Shown in pieces: positions 7,379 through 13,649 of a stretch of DNA of 19,227 nt (position 1 is the first letter of the stretch; the number at the start of each line of letters is the position of its first letter). Under the pieces are notes generated by a model. The model was not told where the DNA came from. It was given only the letters and a program-made list of their open reading frames with translations, and searched no databases. Origin of the DNA: Candidatus Hydrogenedentes bacterium CG07_land_8_20_14_0_80_42_17 (GTDB taxonomy: Bacteria > UBA8481); NCBI GenBank assembly GCA_002780065.1, contig PEWQ01000159.1, positions 1 to 19,227 on the forward strand, read 5' to 3'. The position numbers were made by a program, and so were the translations under genes.

Positions 7379-8209
7379 ATGATTGAAATAGCAGAAAGGG
7401 GTGGAGTGGATCTACATACGCATACAACAGCTTCTGATGGCGAATTTACTCCAAAGAAATTAGTTGAAGAGGCAGTGAAGTGCGGGCTCGATGCAATCGG
7501 AATTACTGATCATGACACTGTAGATGGAATCGATTCTGCGATTGAATGCGCGCAAAATAAAAATATTAAAATTGTTCCGGGTGTTGAAATGTCATGCGAT
7601 GTGCCTAAAGGCAACTGCCACATTCTGGGATTTTTTATTAATCACAAGTCCCCATTTCTCCGGGAACCTTTAAATTTTCTTCGCGCGCGGCGAAGAGAAC
7701 GTGCGGCTTTAATGCTCAGCAAACTTGAAAAGCTTGGAATGAAAATTGAATTGACTTCAAGGTCGAATGAAAGCTCGGTTGGAAGACCTCATATTGCGGC
7801 CGCTTTAGTCAAAGCAGGCTACGCCGGATCGATTGACGAAGCGTTTCAACTTTATTTAGCCGAGGGGCGACCGGCATATATTCCTTCACCGAAATTATTG
7901 CCGACCGAGGCTATTGACCTTGTGATTAAAGCCGGCGGTGTTCCTGCTCTCGCACATCCTCATACATTTGATAACGAGATGATGATCGAGGTATATTCCA
8001 GAGAAGGGCTTTGCGGAATTGAAGCAGATTATCTCAGCTATAATCACCAGACCATGAAGCGTTGGAGAAAAGTGGCTGACAGATTGGGATTGCTAATTGT
8101 CGGCGGAAGTGATTTTCACGGCTCGCATAGACCTGATAGAAAACTAGGTATGATTAGAGCCGATGTTTCCATTTTGGAAAAACTGATTAATAAGAGGAGA
8201 ATAATTTAG
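7379..8209 (+). CDS. PHP domain phosphoesterase (TrpH/YciV-like)
   Basis: This 276-residue metal-dependent phosphoesterase has a polymerase-and-histidinol-phosphatase (PHP) fold. The trinuclear metal motifs are all visible: DLHTHTTASDG (His13, His15, Asp20), GITDHDT (Asp44, His45), Glu70 in PGVEMS, His81 in CHILGFF, LAHPHTFD, and GSDFHGSHRPD near the C-terminus. The family includes TrpH/RNase AM, which hydrolyses 3',5'-nucleoside bisphosphates and trims RNA 5' ends. A similar role here is plausible but not proven. I chose the ATG at 7379, preceded by AGGA at 7371-7374, over a GTG at 7232. The extra N-terminal segment from 7232 would translate the repeat element and has no PHP homology. A -10-like CATAAT (7352-7357) suggests its own promoter. 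Confidence 0.9.
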   Translation: MIEIAERGGVDLHTHTTASDGEFTPKKLVEEAVKCGLDAIGITDHDTVDGIDSAIECAQNKNIKIVPGVEMSCDVPKGNCHILGFFINHKSPFLREPLNFLRARRRERAALMLSKLEKLGMKIELTSRSNESSVGRPHIAAALVKAGYAGSIDEAFQLYLAEGRPAYIPSPKLLPTEAIDLVIKAGGVPALAHPHTFDNEMMIEVYSREGLCGIEADYLSYNHQTMKRWRKVADRLGLLIVGGSDFHGSHRPDRKLGMIRADVSILEKLINKRRII

Positions 8210-8235
8210 CTCTGTGAGTTCGAATTTAAAATTGC

Positions 8236-8400
8236 TTAAGCTACTCTTTTATTCAGAAAATCAAATGATGACGGAAGCTGAATTGTGCCGCGGCCTTCTG
8301 TGATGCCTTGCCGCACTTCATCGAGCTTTTTTAGCTCGCTTTCCAATGCTTCAATCCGCTTATTGATATGTTCAATTACTTCTTCGATTCCTCGTGTCAT
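8236..8400 (-). CDS. Small coiled-coil protein, 54 aa, unknown function
   Basis: The encoded peptide begins MTRGIEEVIEHINKRIEALE and continues as a charged, heptad-like helix (residues about 4-32, with I/L/V spaced 3-4 apart). It ends in a Gly-rich turn and a polar tail. No known family is recognised. The call rests on the very strong Shine-Dalgarno AGGGGAGG (8417-8410), 9 nt before this ATG. A longer reading from 8460 would place that site inside the gene, so I prefer the ATG at 8400. It converges with the PHP gene, and its start region is overlapped on the other strand by the putative signal peptide of the next gene. It might be a small regulatory or scaffold protein, but there is no direct evidence. 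Confidence 0.55.
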   Translation of the reverse strand: MTRGIEEVIEHINKRIEALESELKKLDEVRQGITEGRGTIQLPSSFDFLNKRVA

Positions 8401-9505
8401 CTTTTCTAACCTCCCCTTAATAAGCGTTCTGGTTTTATTATCGGCAATTCCTTTCAACACTTTACAAATTTATGCAGAGTCTCGGATTTTTTTTGCAACG
8501 CGCGATGCCGCATTTGCTGAGCCTAGTAGTGATTTAGCTTTGCCTGAAGGAACTGAAGTTGAGATTATTCGCGGCAGAGAACGGCAAGTTGTTGGCAAAG
8601 GCGAAATTTTCAGAATTAGACCTGAACATGTGGCGATACAATTAATTTCGGGCAGTGCAAGGGAAGACGACATTGCAATTTCTAGCAGAACGACTGACGG
8701 TCAAAAAAATAATTCCACTCGTAATTCTTATACTCCGTTGGAGCATGAAGAAAAACCTTCGGAGATGAGAATAGTTCTGTTCAGAATTCAAAATGCTCCG
8801 AAGATTGTTGCCGATTCATTCGATTCTAGCTTTGTGAAGGCTTTGCTTGAGCAGAGCGGCTTTGCCGGCGGAACCGAGACTAGAGTGAGTCTGCTTCGTG
8901 TTCCGAATGATAGAAAAGTTGCTTTGAATAGAAATTCTATTTCTGAAATTGGAAGAGAAATGAACGGAGAGATTGTTCTAATTCCATTTTTTCAATCGAA
9001 GAAAGATGATGATGAAATAGGAGTGATAGTTTATTCAGGTAAGAATGGAAGAAAAATATCGAATTATTCGATTCGCGTAAACATATTCGAAAATCTTCAT
9101 TACTTGCCGTTGAACGAGAAAATAGGCTCGCTTGAAGTTGTAGGCAGGTATTTAGGATTGCCTGAGACTCCGGATGGAATGGAAGTTAATCGCGACGGTT
9201 CGATTTTGATGTCGTTTTCTGAGGATTTATTTCTTCTCAAAAATGGAGCGGCTCGATATTCCGGACGAAGAAGAAAATTGGATCGACTAAAAAAAGATTC
9301 GACTCGAGTTGCCGGAAATAATTATGAAATTACGGTTATGAAAGAGGAAGGCATTCGAGGCCCCGGCGAATATGTCGAGATCAAACTTGAGGGCAATATT
9401 GCTTTCAAGTCGGACACATATTCAAGAATTCATGCTGTATCTGCAAAGAAGGGCTGGATTGCAATACTTCTCGATTCAGGAATAGAGCTATTACGAATTC
9501 AATAG
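8363..9505 (+). CDS. Putative exported protein of unknown function (start uncertain)
   Basis: This open frame encodes about 380 residues from a TTG at 8363; it stays open back to GTG 8285. I do not recognise the family. After a hydrophobic stretch (LPLISVLVLLSAIPFNTL), a cleavage-like IYA-ES suggests a signal peptide. The mature part begins with a short beta-like domain (LALPEGTEVEII to about AIQLISGS), followed by a Ser/Thr/Asn-rich linker, a mixed alpha/beta middle and a C-terminal part with propeller-like strands (VNRDGSILMSFSEDLFLLKN; GWIAILLDSGIELL). No start codon with a ribosome binding site is visible. The signal-peptide region lies antisense to the 54-aa gene's leader, so either the N-terminus or that small gene could be misassigned. 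The body of the frame (8480-9505) has codon use like its neighbours and is very likely coding. Confidence 0.65.
   Translation: MICSITSSIPRVIFSNLPLISVLVLLSAIPFNTLQIYAESRIFFATRDAAFAEPSSDLALPEGTEVEIIRGRERQVVGKGEIFRIRPEHVAIQLISGSAREDDIAISSRTTDGQKNNSTRNSYTPLEHEEKPSEMRIVLFRIQNAPKIVADSFDSSFVKALLEQSGFAGGTETRVSLLRVPNDRKVALNRNSISEIGREMNGEIVLIPFFQSKKDDDEIGVIVYSGKNGRKISNYSIRVNIFENLHYLPLNEKIGSLEVVGRYLGLPETPDGMEVNRDGSILMSFSEDLFLLKNGAARYSGRRRKLDRLKKDSTRVAGNNYEITVMKEEGIRGPGEYVEIKLEGNIAFKSDTYSRIHAVSAKKGWIAILLDSGIELLRIQ
8410..8417 (-). promoter_or_regulatory. Strong ribosome binding site deciding the 54-aa start
   Basis: On the minus strand this reads AGGGGAGG, one of the best Shine-Dalgarno matches in the window. 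It has 9-nt spacing to the ATG at 8400. It supports the short coiled-coil gene as real and fixes its start. Confidence 0.6.
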
Positions 9506-9536
9506 ATACACTTTATTTTGTGTTTATAAAGCTATT
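9501..9536. terminator. Possible bidirectional terminator between convergent genes
   Basis: The 26-bp convergent gap is AT-rich and can pair as CTTTAT (9511-9516) with ATAAAG (9526-9531). This is extended, with a one-sided bulge, by AATAG (9501-9505) with CTATT (9532-9536). The stem is weak and AT-only at its core, so this is tentative. Confidence 0.25.
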
Positions 9537-9942
9537 CAGATAGTGCTTTTCTAACCACATCTAATTTTTGAAATAGCAGTTGGCAAGTCTTCAATATTCT
9601 TTCGGTGGCATCAACATAATTATCAGTATTCACTTTCGAATATTGCACCTCCGGCGTAAATGATTGAGGATAACGCGAATCAATGTATACAGCGTCAAGC
9701 AACGCCAAGTCGGATTGCTCAAAATGTTTTGAGCTGAAGAGAAAGTCAGACCATATCTTTGACAGGCTATGACTTGGATCCTTGAGACGACGCCAATCGT
9801 GACCGAGAGATAGAAGAAGCGACTTCATTGCGAGTTCTGCAGACTGATGGCAAAGAAATACGCACCATTCATTTTCGGTCGACTTTAGTTTTTTGGCTAC
9901 GCTCAGATTCCGCACTGCTTGAGTGAGAAATCTTTGGTTCAC
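9532..9942 (-). CDS. HEPN domain protein
   Basis: This all-helical protein is about 136 residues long and resembles the PF05168-type HEPN domain. Its features are an N-terminal helix (FLTQAVRNLSVAKKL), a second helix with the pattern FLCHQSAELAMKSLLLSLGH, an HSLSKIWSDF block, and the DSRYPQSF signature before the last helix. HEPN proteins are RNases, toxins or nucleotidyltransferase partners, but many PF05168 members lack the catalytic R-x4-6-H motif. I see no such motif in the usual position after the third helix. I prefer the GTG at 9942, which gives a 4-bp GTGA overlap with the winged-helix stop codon. An ATG at 9981 would add 13 residues and overlap by 43 bp. Tight coupling suggests the two proteins work together. 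Confidence 0.72.
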   Translation of the reverse strand: MNQRFLTQAVRNLSVAKKLKSTENEWCVFLCHQSAELAMKSLLLSLGHDWRRLKDPSHSLSKIWSDFLFSSKHFEQSDLALLDAVYIDSRYPQSFTPEVQYSKVNTDNYVDATERILKTCQLLFQKLDVVRKALSE

Positions 9943-10232
9943 AGCTTGCGAACCATCTGTTCGACTTTCTCTACGCCGCATGAGGAGATTCGATAAAAAT
10001 CGCCAGCTGCCGATATGTGTTCCACAAGTTTCTCGGCGACAAGTCTATTCAATATATCCTCAACCTTTCGTACTGCGATATCGAGGTCATCAGCGATACG
10101 CACGGCCAAGGTTGGCGTATCCTCATAATCTAATGGATTGACATGAGAATCATAAAGATACTTAAAGACTAAGTCCTTTTCAATGTCCCACATGTTATCT
10201 GTCAGACGACCTAAAACAGTACTTTTAACCAT
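9939..10232 (-). CDS. Winged helix-turn-helix protein, 97 aa
   Basis: This is a single small winged-helix domain. Residues about 17-30 form a first helix (DIEKDLVFKYLYDSH). Residues about 40-72 hold the helix-turn-helix (TLAVRIADDLDIAVRKVEDI, then LNRLVAEKLVEHI), followed by a beta wing (GDFYRISSCG) and a C-terminal helix. It probably binds DNA, perhaps regulating its own pair; RNA or protein binding is also possible. It overlaps the HEPN gene by 4 bp. The start has no Shine-Dalgarno sequence, and a -10-like GATAAT ends 8 nt before the ATG, so the transcript may be leaderless. The arrangement of a small DNA-binding protein followed by HEPN resembles toxin-antitoxin gene organisation, but this pairing is not one I can name. 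Confidence 0.7.
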   Translation of the reverse strand: MVKSTVLGRLTDNMWDIEKDLVFKYLYDSHVNPLDYEDTPTLAVRIADDLDIAVRKVEDILNRLVAEKLVEHISAAGDFYRISSCGVEKVEQMVRKL

Positions 10233-10240
10233 AAAAAAAG

Positions 10241-10267
10241 ATTATCACAAACAAGCATTTATTTCAA
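10241..10267 (-). promoter_or_regulatory. Likely promoter of the wHTH-HEPN pair
   Basis: On the minus strand TTGAAA (10267-10262) and GATAAT (10246-10241) are 15 nt apart. The -10 is extended by an upstream TGT (TGTGATAAT). The ATG follows 8 nt later, predicting a start at or next to the initiation codon. The spacer is shorter than ideal. Confidence 0.4.
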
Positions 10268-10315
10268 TACCATGGAACTATTTAATTTTTTGAGATAATA
10301 TGTGTATATATAAAC

Positions 10316-11572
10316 TTAAATCGTTCCTGGCGGAAGAAATCCTGCTTCAAATCCATCATTCGTGAGCCTAATCGAACCGAACTGAATAATACTGACATTT
10401 TTCAGAGATTGATGTGGAATCGGCGTCCAGACCTCTGCAATGCGCTTTTCCCATTTTAGCATTTGTATTACACCAAGCCCCATACAATCTCCGTTTTGAT
10501 TGAGCAATCCGACTAAAGCTCCTACAGCATGATGACATGGCACCCAGAAAATTTTTCCTGGTAATGCCGCCATTACTTTTGCTTTTGCTTCACCTGAGAT
10601 ATCGCTCTTATGCACGACAAGATGCCCTTCCCATGCAGATAACTTTTCAATATGGACTACTTCTTTGCCGATTCCTTTCGGCCTTTCAACAGATTTCCCG
10701 GTTCCGTAATATGCTCCCATTGTAGCAAAGGAACTTATTTCTATAAGTTTTGCTTTCGACATGTAAGCGCGCGAAACTTCTTCTCGGAGAGATTTACGCA
10801 CATCGGGCGATGTGAACGTTGCCGACTTGGATACGGTTAGTCTGAAAACATTTTTTTCAGGAATATGCTTAACCAAATGTTCTAATTCGTCGGTGCGTTG
10901 AAGCAGCACTACAAGCCCCGGAGGACATAACTCCATTTTTGCAATCTTGTATGCTCTTCCTCCGTCGCTTTGCACCCAACCTGAAGTGTTGATGAGAAGC
11001 ACGTCGGAATTTTCAAATGCGTTTCTGGTCATTCTAGCGAACGCCGATAATGCGACAGTAAAATGCATGCCAGGCGAATGACCTCCGATGAAAGCCATCG
11101 CATCGACAGGAGCTTGCGGCAAAAATGCAACAGGTTTTTTTACATAAGAGAGTCCGAAAGTTCCTGGCGGCCCTATATCCGATTGACCTGTATCACAATC
11201 AAGAATTGCCGTGCTCAATCCCGCTCGAAAAAGTCTGTTGCCCATATACGTAGTAAAAAAAGATTTTCCGGTGTCCATTTCTCCGATTACAAAAATACTT
11301 TTCGGACGCTCCTTAAGAATCTTTTCAACTAGAATATCCCAAGAACGTGGAATTGTTCGATACGGTATGGTCTCTACATGACCTTCTTCTGCGGAGAGAT
11401 TAATTTGTGAAGAAGTTACTCCCTCGATAGGAATTTTTTTGCCCTTCGGAATAAAAATTCGGTCATGACTTTTTAGAAGCGCTCCGACAGCTTCACATTC
11501 GCCGGAGACGAGCTCGATACGAGCAGGACCGTCGACAAGAATAATCTGTTCTTTCATCAAATCGAGTTTCAT
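10316..11572 (-). CDS. Clp1/Grc3-family polynucleotide 5'-hydroxyl kinase (COG1341)
   Basis: This 418-residue P-loop kinase is predicted to transfer the gamma-phosphate of ATP to the 5'-OH of RNA or DNA. The N-terminal beta-rich domain (1-75) is followed by the Clp1_P-type kinase core. The core has the Walker A motif GEMDTGKS (97-104), the family signature LDCDTGQSDIGPPGTFGL (124-141) and the lid-region block INTSGWVQSDGGRAYKIAK (194-212). The C-terminal domain (about 325-418) has the GLGVIQML and IQFGSIRL strands seen in Clp1/Grc3/NOL9. The family is standard in archaea and eukaryotes (tRNA splicing, rRNA processing) and only patchy in bacteria. Its start overlaps the 155-aa gene's stop codon by 4 bp (ATGA), and a DHH nuclease heads the operon. 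All key residues appear present, so it is probably active. Confidence 0.9.
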   Translation of the reverse strand: MKLDLMKEQIILVDGPARIELVSGECEAVGALLKSHDRIFIPKGKKIPIEGVTSSQINLSAEEGHVETIPYRTIPRSWDILVEKILKERPKSIFVIGEMDTGKSFFTTYMGNRLFRAGLSTAILDCDTGQSDIGPPGTFGLSYVKKPVAFLPQAPVDAMAFIGGHSPGMHFTVALSAFARMTRNAFENSDVLLINTSGWVQSDGGRAYKIAKMELCPPGLVVLLQRTDELEHLVKHIPEKNVFRLTVSKSATFTSPDVRKSLREEVSRAYMSKAKLIEISSFATMGAYYGTGKSVERPKGIGKEVVHIEKLSAWEGHLVVHKSDISGEAKAKVMAALPGKIFWVPCHHAVGALVGLLNQNGDCMGLGVIQMLKWEKRIAEVWTPIPHQSLKNVSIIQFGSIRLTNDGFEAGFLPPGTI

Positions 11573-12036
11573 CGTCCGCTCCTCTGCCGCTTTACAAAAG
11601 ATGGTTTAACTTTTTCAGATACAGTTTTGCTCATCTTTACTTTTTCAGAAAAAACAAGTGACGGCCATGTTCTCTGCAGAGCATCATGACTTATTTTTGT
11701 GACCTTGCCTTCAGTTAATTTGAAGTCTTTCTGTTCAAATGATTCGCAGACTGTTTCAAGATAAATACCGGAATCGTCTTTCTTTGTGATTGCGCCTGCA
11801 AATGAGCGCCCATCTTTAGACCACGTTATAAAATCGCCGATGCGAAGATCTTCATGAGTTGCTTCTTGCTTCGATGATTTTCCAACTAATGCTACGAGAC
11901 CTGGATAAAGAGAAATATTTCTGTGTATATTGAGCAACTCTTTAATCATTGCTATAGTCTCGAAAGGATTTTTTCCTTCGACAATGCGCTCTATTTCCGA
12001 AATCAAACCTGCGTAATCAGTTTCTGCAAAAGTCAT
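11569..12036 (-). CDS. Unknown protein, 155 aa, possible Sm/SH3-like core with basic tail
   Basis: No family is recognised with certainty. The N-terminal 40 residues are helical and acidic (DYAGLISEIERIVEG). The central stretch (about 65-120) is beta-rich, with DLRIGDFITWSKDGRSFAGA (64-83) followed by TKKDDSGIYLE. This pattern of dG--f-G-I---d--gi-le recalls Sm/LSm or SH3-like barrels. The tail (about 125-155) is Lys/Arg-rich (KVKPSFVKRQRSGR) and could bind nucleic acid. The gene overlaps both neighbours by 4 bp: its ATG overlaps the DHH gene's stop codon and its stop codon overlaps the kinase ATG. The three proteins are therefore probably made in matched amounts. A role as RNA-binding adaptor between nuclease and kinase is a hypothesis. 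Confidence 0.75.
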   Translation of the reverse strand: MTFAETDYAGLISEIERIVEGKNPFETIAMIKELLNIHRNISLYPGLVALVGKSSKQEATHEDLRIGDFITWSKDGRSFAGAITKKDDSGIYLETVCESFEQKDFKLTEGKVTKISHDALQRTWPSLVFSEKVKMSKTVSEKVKPSFVKRQRSGR

Positions 12037-13415
12037 GATGCAATCCCCAATTCAACAGCGCGCTTCTTATCTGAGTCTGTCCAAGAGGAACGTTTCGCTT
12101 CAAGTTCGAGAAGTTCGCGCAGCAACGAAATTCCATGATACAGAGCTATTCCGTGCGGAACGCCGGCATTTCTTGTTCTGCATTCTCCTGCTCGCGGATG
12201 ACCTCCTCCGGAAATTTCTGTTGGATTGTTGAATACTTCATTCAATCGCGCGGCTGAAGCCTGACATATCTTTCCGACATGAATTTTGTCGCTCGTGGCT
12301 CGAAGAGAAAAATGCGTTCCGAGTTTTCCCTGACTTGTGATTTCAGTATTGATCATGAAGATCATGCCTTCTCCGTCTGCGTTCTTTTTGACCTTTTCAG
12401 CAAGAGCAATGCCGCCAACCATCGGGATTAGTGGAAGCTTGTCTGAAACGAAGAGATATATTGTTGCGTCGTTAGCTCTGCCAATGGGAACAGCAGTCTC
12501 CATCTTCTTCACTACATCGGACCAGTTGCGTTTGAAAAGATCATAAGCTCTCTGCCATGCTTCTCTTTTGTCGATCAGCTTCATAAAATCTTCGAGTGAA
12601 TTTACTTTTTTAAGTTTGTCAATTTTTGTATTGAGCTTCAGATTCTCTTCAAAGCAGAGCAGAGGCTGATTCAGTTTTCCGAGTATCGGGTCATCAGGAT
12701 AGAAATATTGGAATGCGCCGCCGGTGACCGCAAAATATACCTCCGCGATTTGAGAAAGCAGAGTTGTTTTTTCGCGCTGAGCAGTGTCGAATAAAGTTGC
12801 AGTGCCCGGAATTTCTTTAAAAAGATTTTCCCATCGAGGTTTAATTTCTTCGATCCATGGCTTTACAAAATCTGCGCCGCCGAAATTTCCTGACGTAGGG
12901 TCTATTGCAAAGTCGGCTTTCAAACCTATCAACGCGTCGAATTCATCGATCGGCTCGACGCATCCGAGTAAAGTGGAAACGATTAAGCACAAGTAAGAAC
13001 CGGAACAGTATGAACGCTTTGTGAGCAAAGAGTTAAAGAGAGTGGCTTTTTTGATTTCACCCATAAGAAAATGGTGATCGATTGCAAGCGTATCGAGTCC
13101 CATTTCGACAATTTTGTCCAGCCCGTCTTTTGAACCTTTATCAACCGAAACGAAGAGGTCGAAGGGACCATACTTCGATTCAGCTTCGATTTCGTAAGGG
13201 AAAACATCGAAGCCTTCTGGGAAAACAGTGTGAACAAAAGATGCTCCTTTCTTTTCAAGTACTCGTTTGATGATTGAAGCTGATGAAGTTCCGTCCGGAT
13301 CATCATGCCCGAAGAGAAGCACGCGTTTTCCCTTCACGTCTTCTAATTTCTTCAGAAGATTTTTAAGCCCCTCCGATTCTTTTAATTCCCGATCGCAAAT
13401 TTCTTTAAAATTCAC
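12033..13415 (-). CDS. DHH-family phosphoesterase / RecJ-like nuclease
   Basis: This 460-residue manganese-type phosphoesterase has the DHH motifs: GHDDPDG (His37, Asp39, Asp41), Asp92 in VSVDKG, the signature IDHH (Asp113-His114-His115), KADFAIDP, and the DHHA1 motif GGGHPRAG (403-410). It is shorter than classical bacterial RecJ and closer in build to archaeal RecJ-like nucleases. Relatives cut single-stranded DNA or RNA 5'-to-3', or degrade nano-oligonucleotides and cyclic dinucleotides; the exact substrate is open. The GTG start has AAAGGA with about 6-nt spacing and is the first gene of a three-gene operon with overlapping ends. A leader of about 120 nt with three hairpins precedes it. 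Downstream partners (possible Sm-like protein and 5'-OH kinase) point to processing of nucleic-acid ends. Confidence 0.88.
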   Translation of the reverse strand: MNFKEICDRELKESEGLKNLLKKLEDVKGKRVLLFGHDDPDGTSSASIIKRVLEKKGASFVHTVFPEGFDVFPYEIEAESKYGPFDLFVSVDKGSKDGLDKIVEMGLDTLAIDHHFLMGEIKKATLFNSLLTKRSYCSGSYLCLIVSTLLGCVEPIDEFDALIGLKADFAIDPTSGNFGGADFVKPWIEEIKPRWENLFKEIPGTATLFDTAQREKTTLLSQIAEVYFAVTGGAFQYFYPDDPILGKLNQPLLCFEENLKLNTKIDKLKKVNSLEDFMKLIDKREAWQRAYDLFKRNWSDVVKKMETAVPIGRANDATIYLFVSDKLPLIPMVGGIALAEKVKKNADGEGMIFMINTEITSQGKLGTHFSLRATSDKIHVGKICQASAARLNEVFNNPTEISGGGHPRAGECRTRNAGVPHGIALYHGISLLRELLELEAKRSSWTDSDKKRAVELGIAS

Positions 13416-13445
13416 AGTGAATCCTTTCTCCTGCCCGTTAAAATT

Positions 13446-13503
13446 GCACTGTTGTCAGTGCCGGGTATGCCGTTATGAACGGCGGAGACGGGCGCAAAGC
13501 CCG
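13446..13503 (-). promoter_or_regulatory. Three consecutive perfect hairpins in the DHH operon leader
   Basis: Three perfect inverted repeats lie in 58 bp. They are GCACTG-4-CAGTGC (13446-13461), GCCGTT-3-AACGGC (13469-13483) and CGGGC-5-GCCCG (13489-13503). They fall between the likely DHH promoter (-10 at 13546-13551) and the GTG start at 13415, so they would be transcribed in the 5' leader. They may be a REP-like extragenic element or a cis-acting RNA regulator. No T-run follows, which argues against a simple terminator. Confidence 0.6.
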
Positions 13504-13545
13504 ACTACACATTTAGGACAGGAAGACAGAATAGCAAAAGATGAA

Positions 13546-13551
13546 ATTATA
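13546..13551 (-). promoter_or_regulatory. Possible -10 box of the DHH-kinase operon
   Basis: The minus strand reads TATAAT, a consensus -10, about 130 nt upstream of the DHH start codon. No convincing -35 hexamer is seen at standard spacing. Transcription from here would give a leader of about 124 nt containing the three hairpins. Confidence 0.35.
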
Positions 13552-13614
13552 CGCAACATCTTTTTCTAATTTTCATTTTTCAATATTTCACACGTTCCAC
13601 TGGAGAATAGTTAA

Positions 13615-13642
13615 TTGATATTTTTTCCGTTCCGTGTAGAAT
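13615..13642 (+). promoter_or_regulatory. Likely promoter of the 260-aa exported protein gene
   Basis: TTGATA (13615-13620) and TAGAAT (13637-13642) are separated by 16 nt. The ATG at 13650 begins 7 nt after the -10 box, so transcription should start at or next to the initiation codon. No Shine-Dalgarno sequence is present, which fits a leaderless mRNA. Confidence 0.5.
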
Positions 13643-13649
13643 ACTTATC

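Noticed and set aside
8472-8540. ATG at 8472 as the true start of the exported protein
   Set aside because: That frame stops after about 21 codons; it would join the main frame only if one T were missing from the T8 run, for which there is no direct evidence.
9532-9942. WRRLKDPSH in the HEPN protein as the catalytic R-x4-6-H motif
   Set aside because: The spacing fits (R-x5/6-H), but it lies in the loop before the third helix and not at the usual site, so I do not count it as catalytic.
13489-13503. CGGGC hairpin as a rho-independent terminator
   Set aside because: No T-run follows on either strand, and the hairpin lies between divergent genes.
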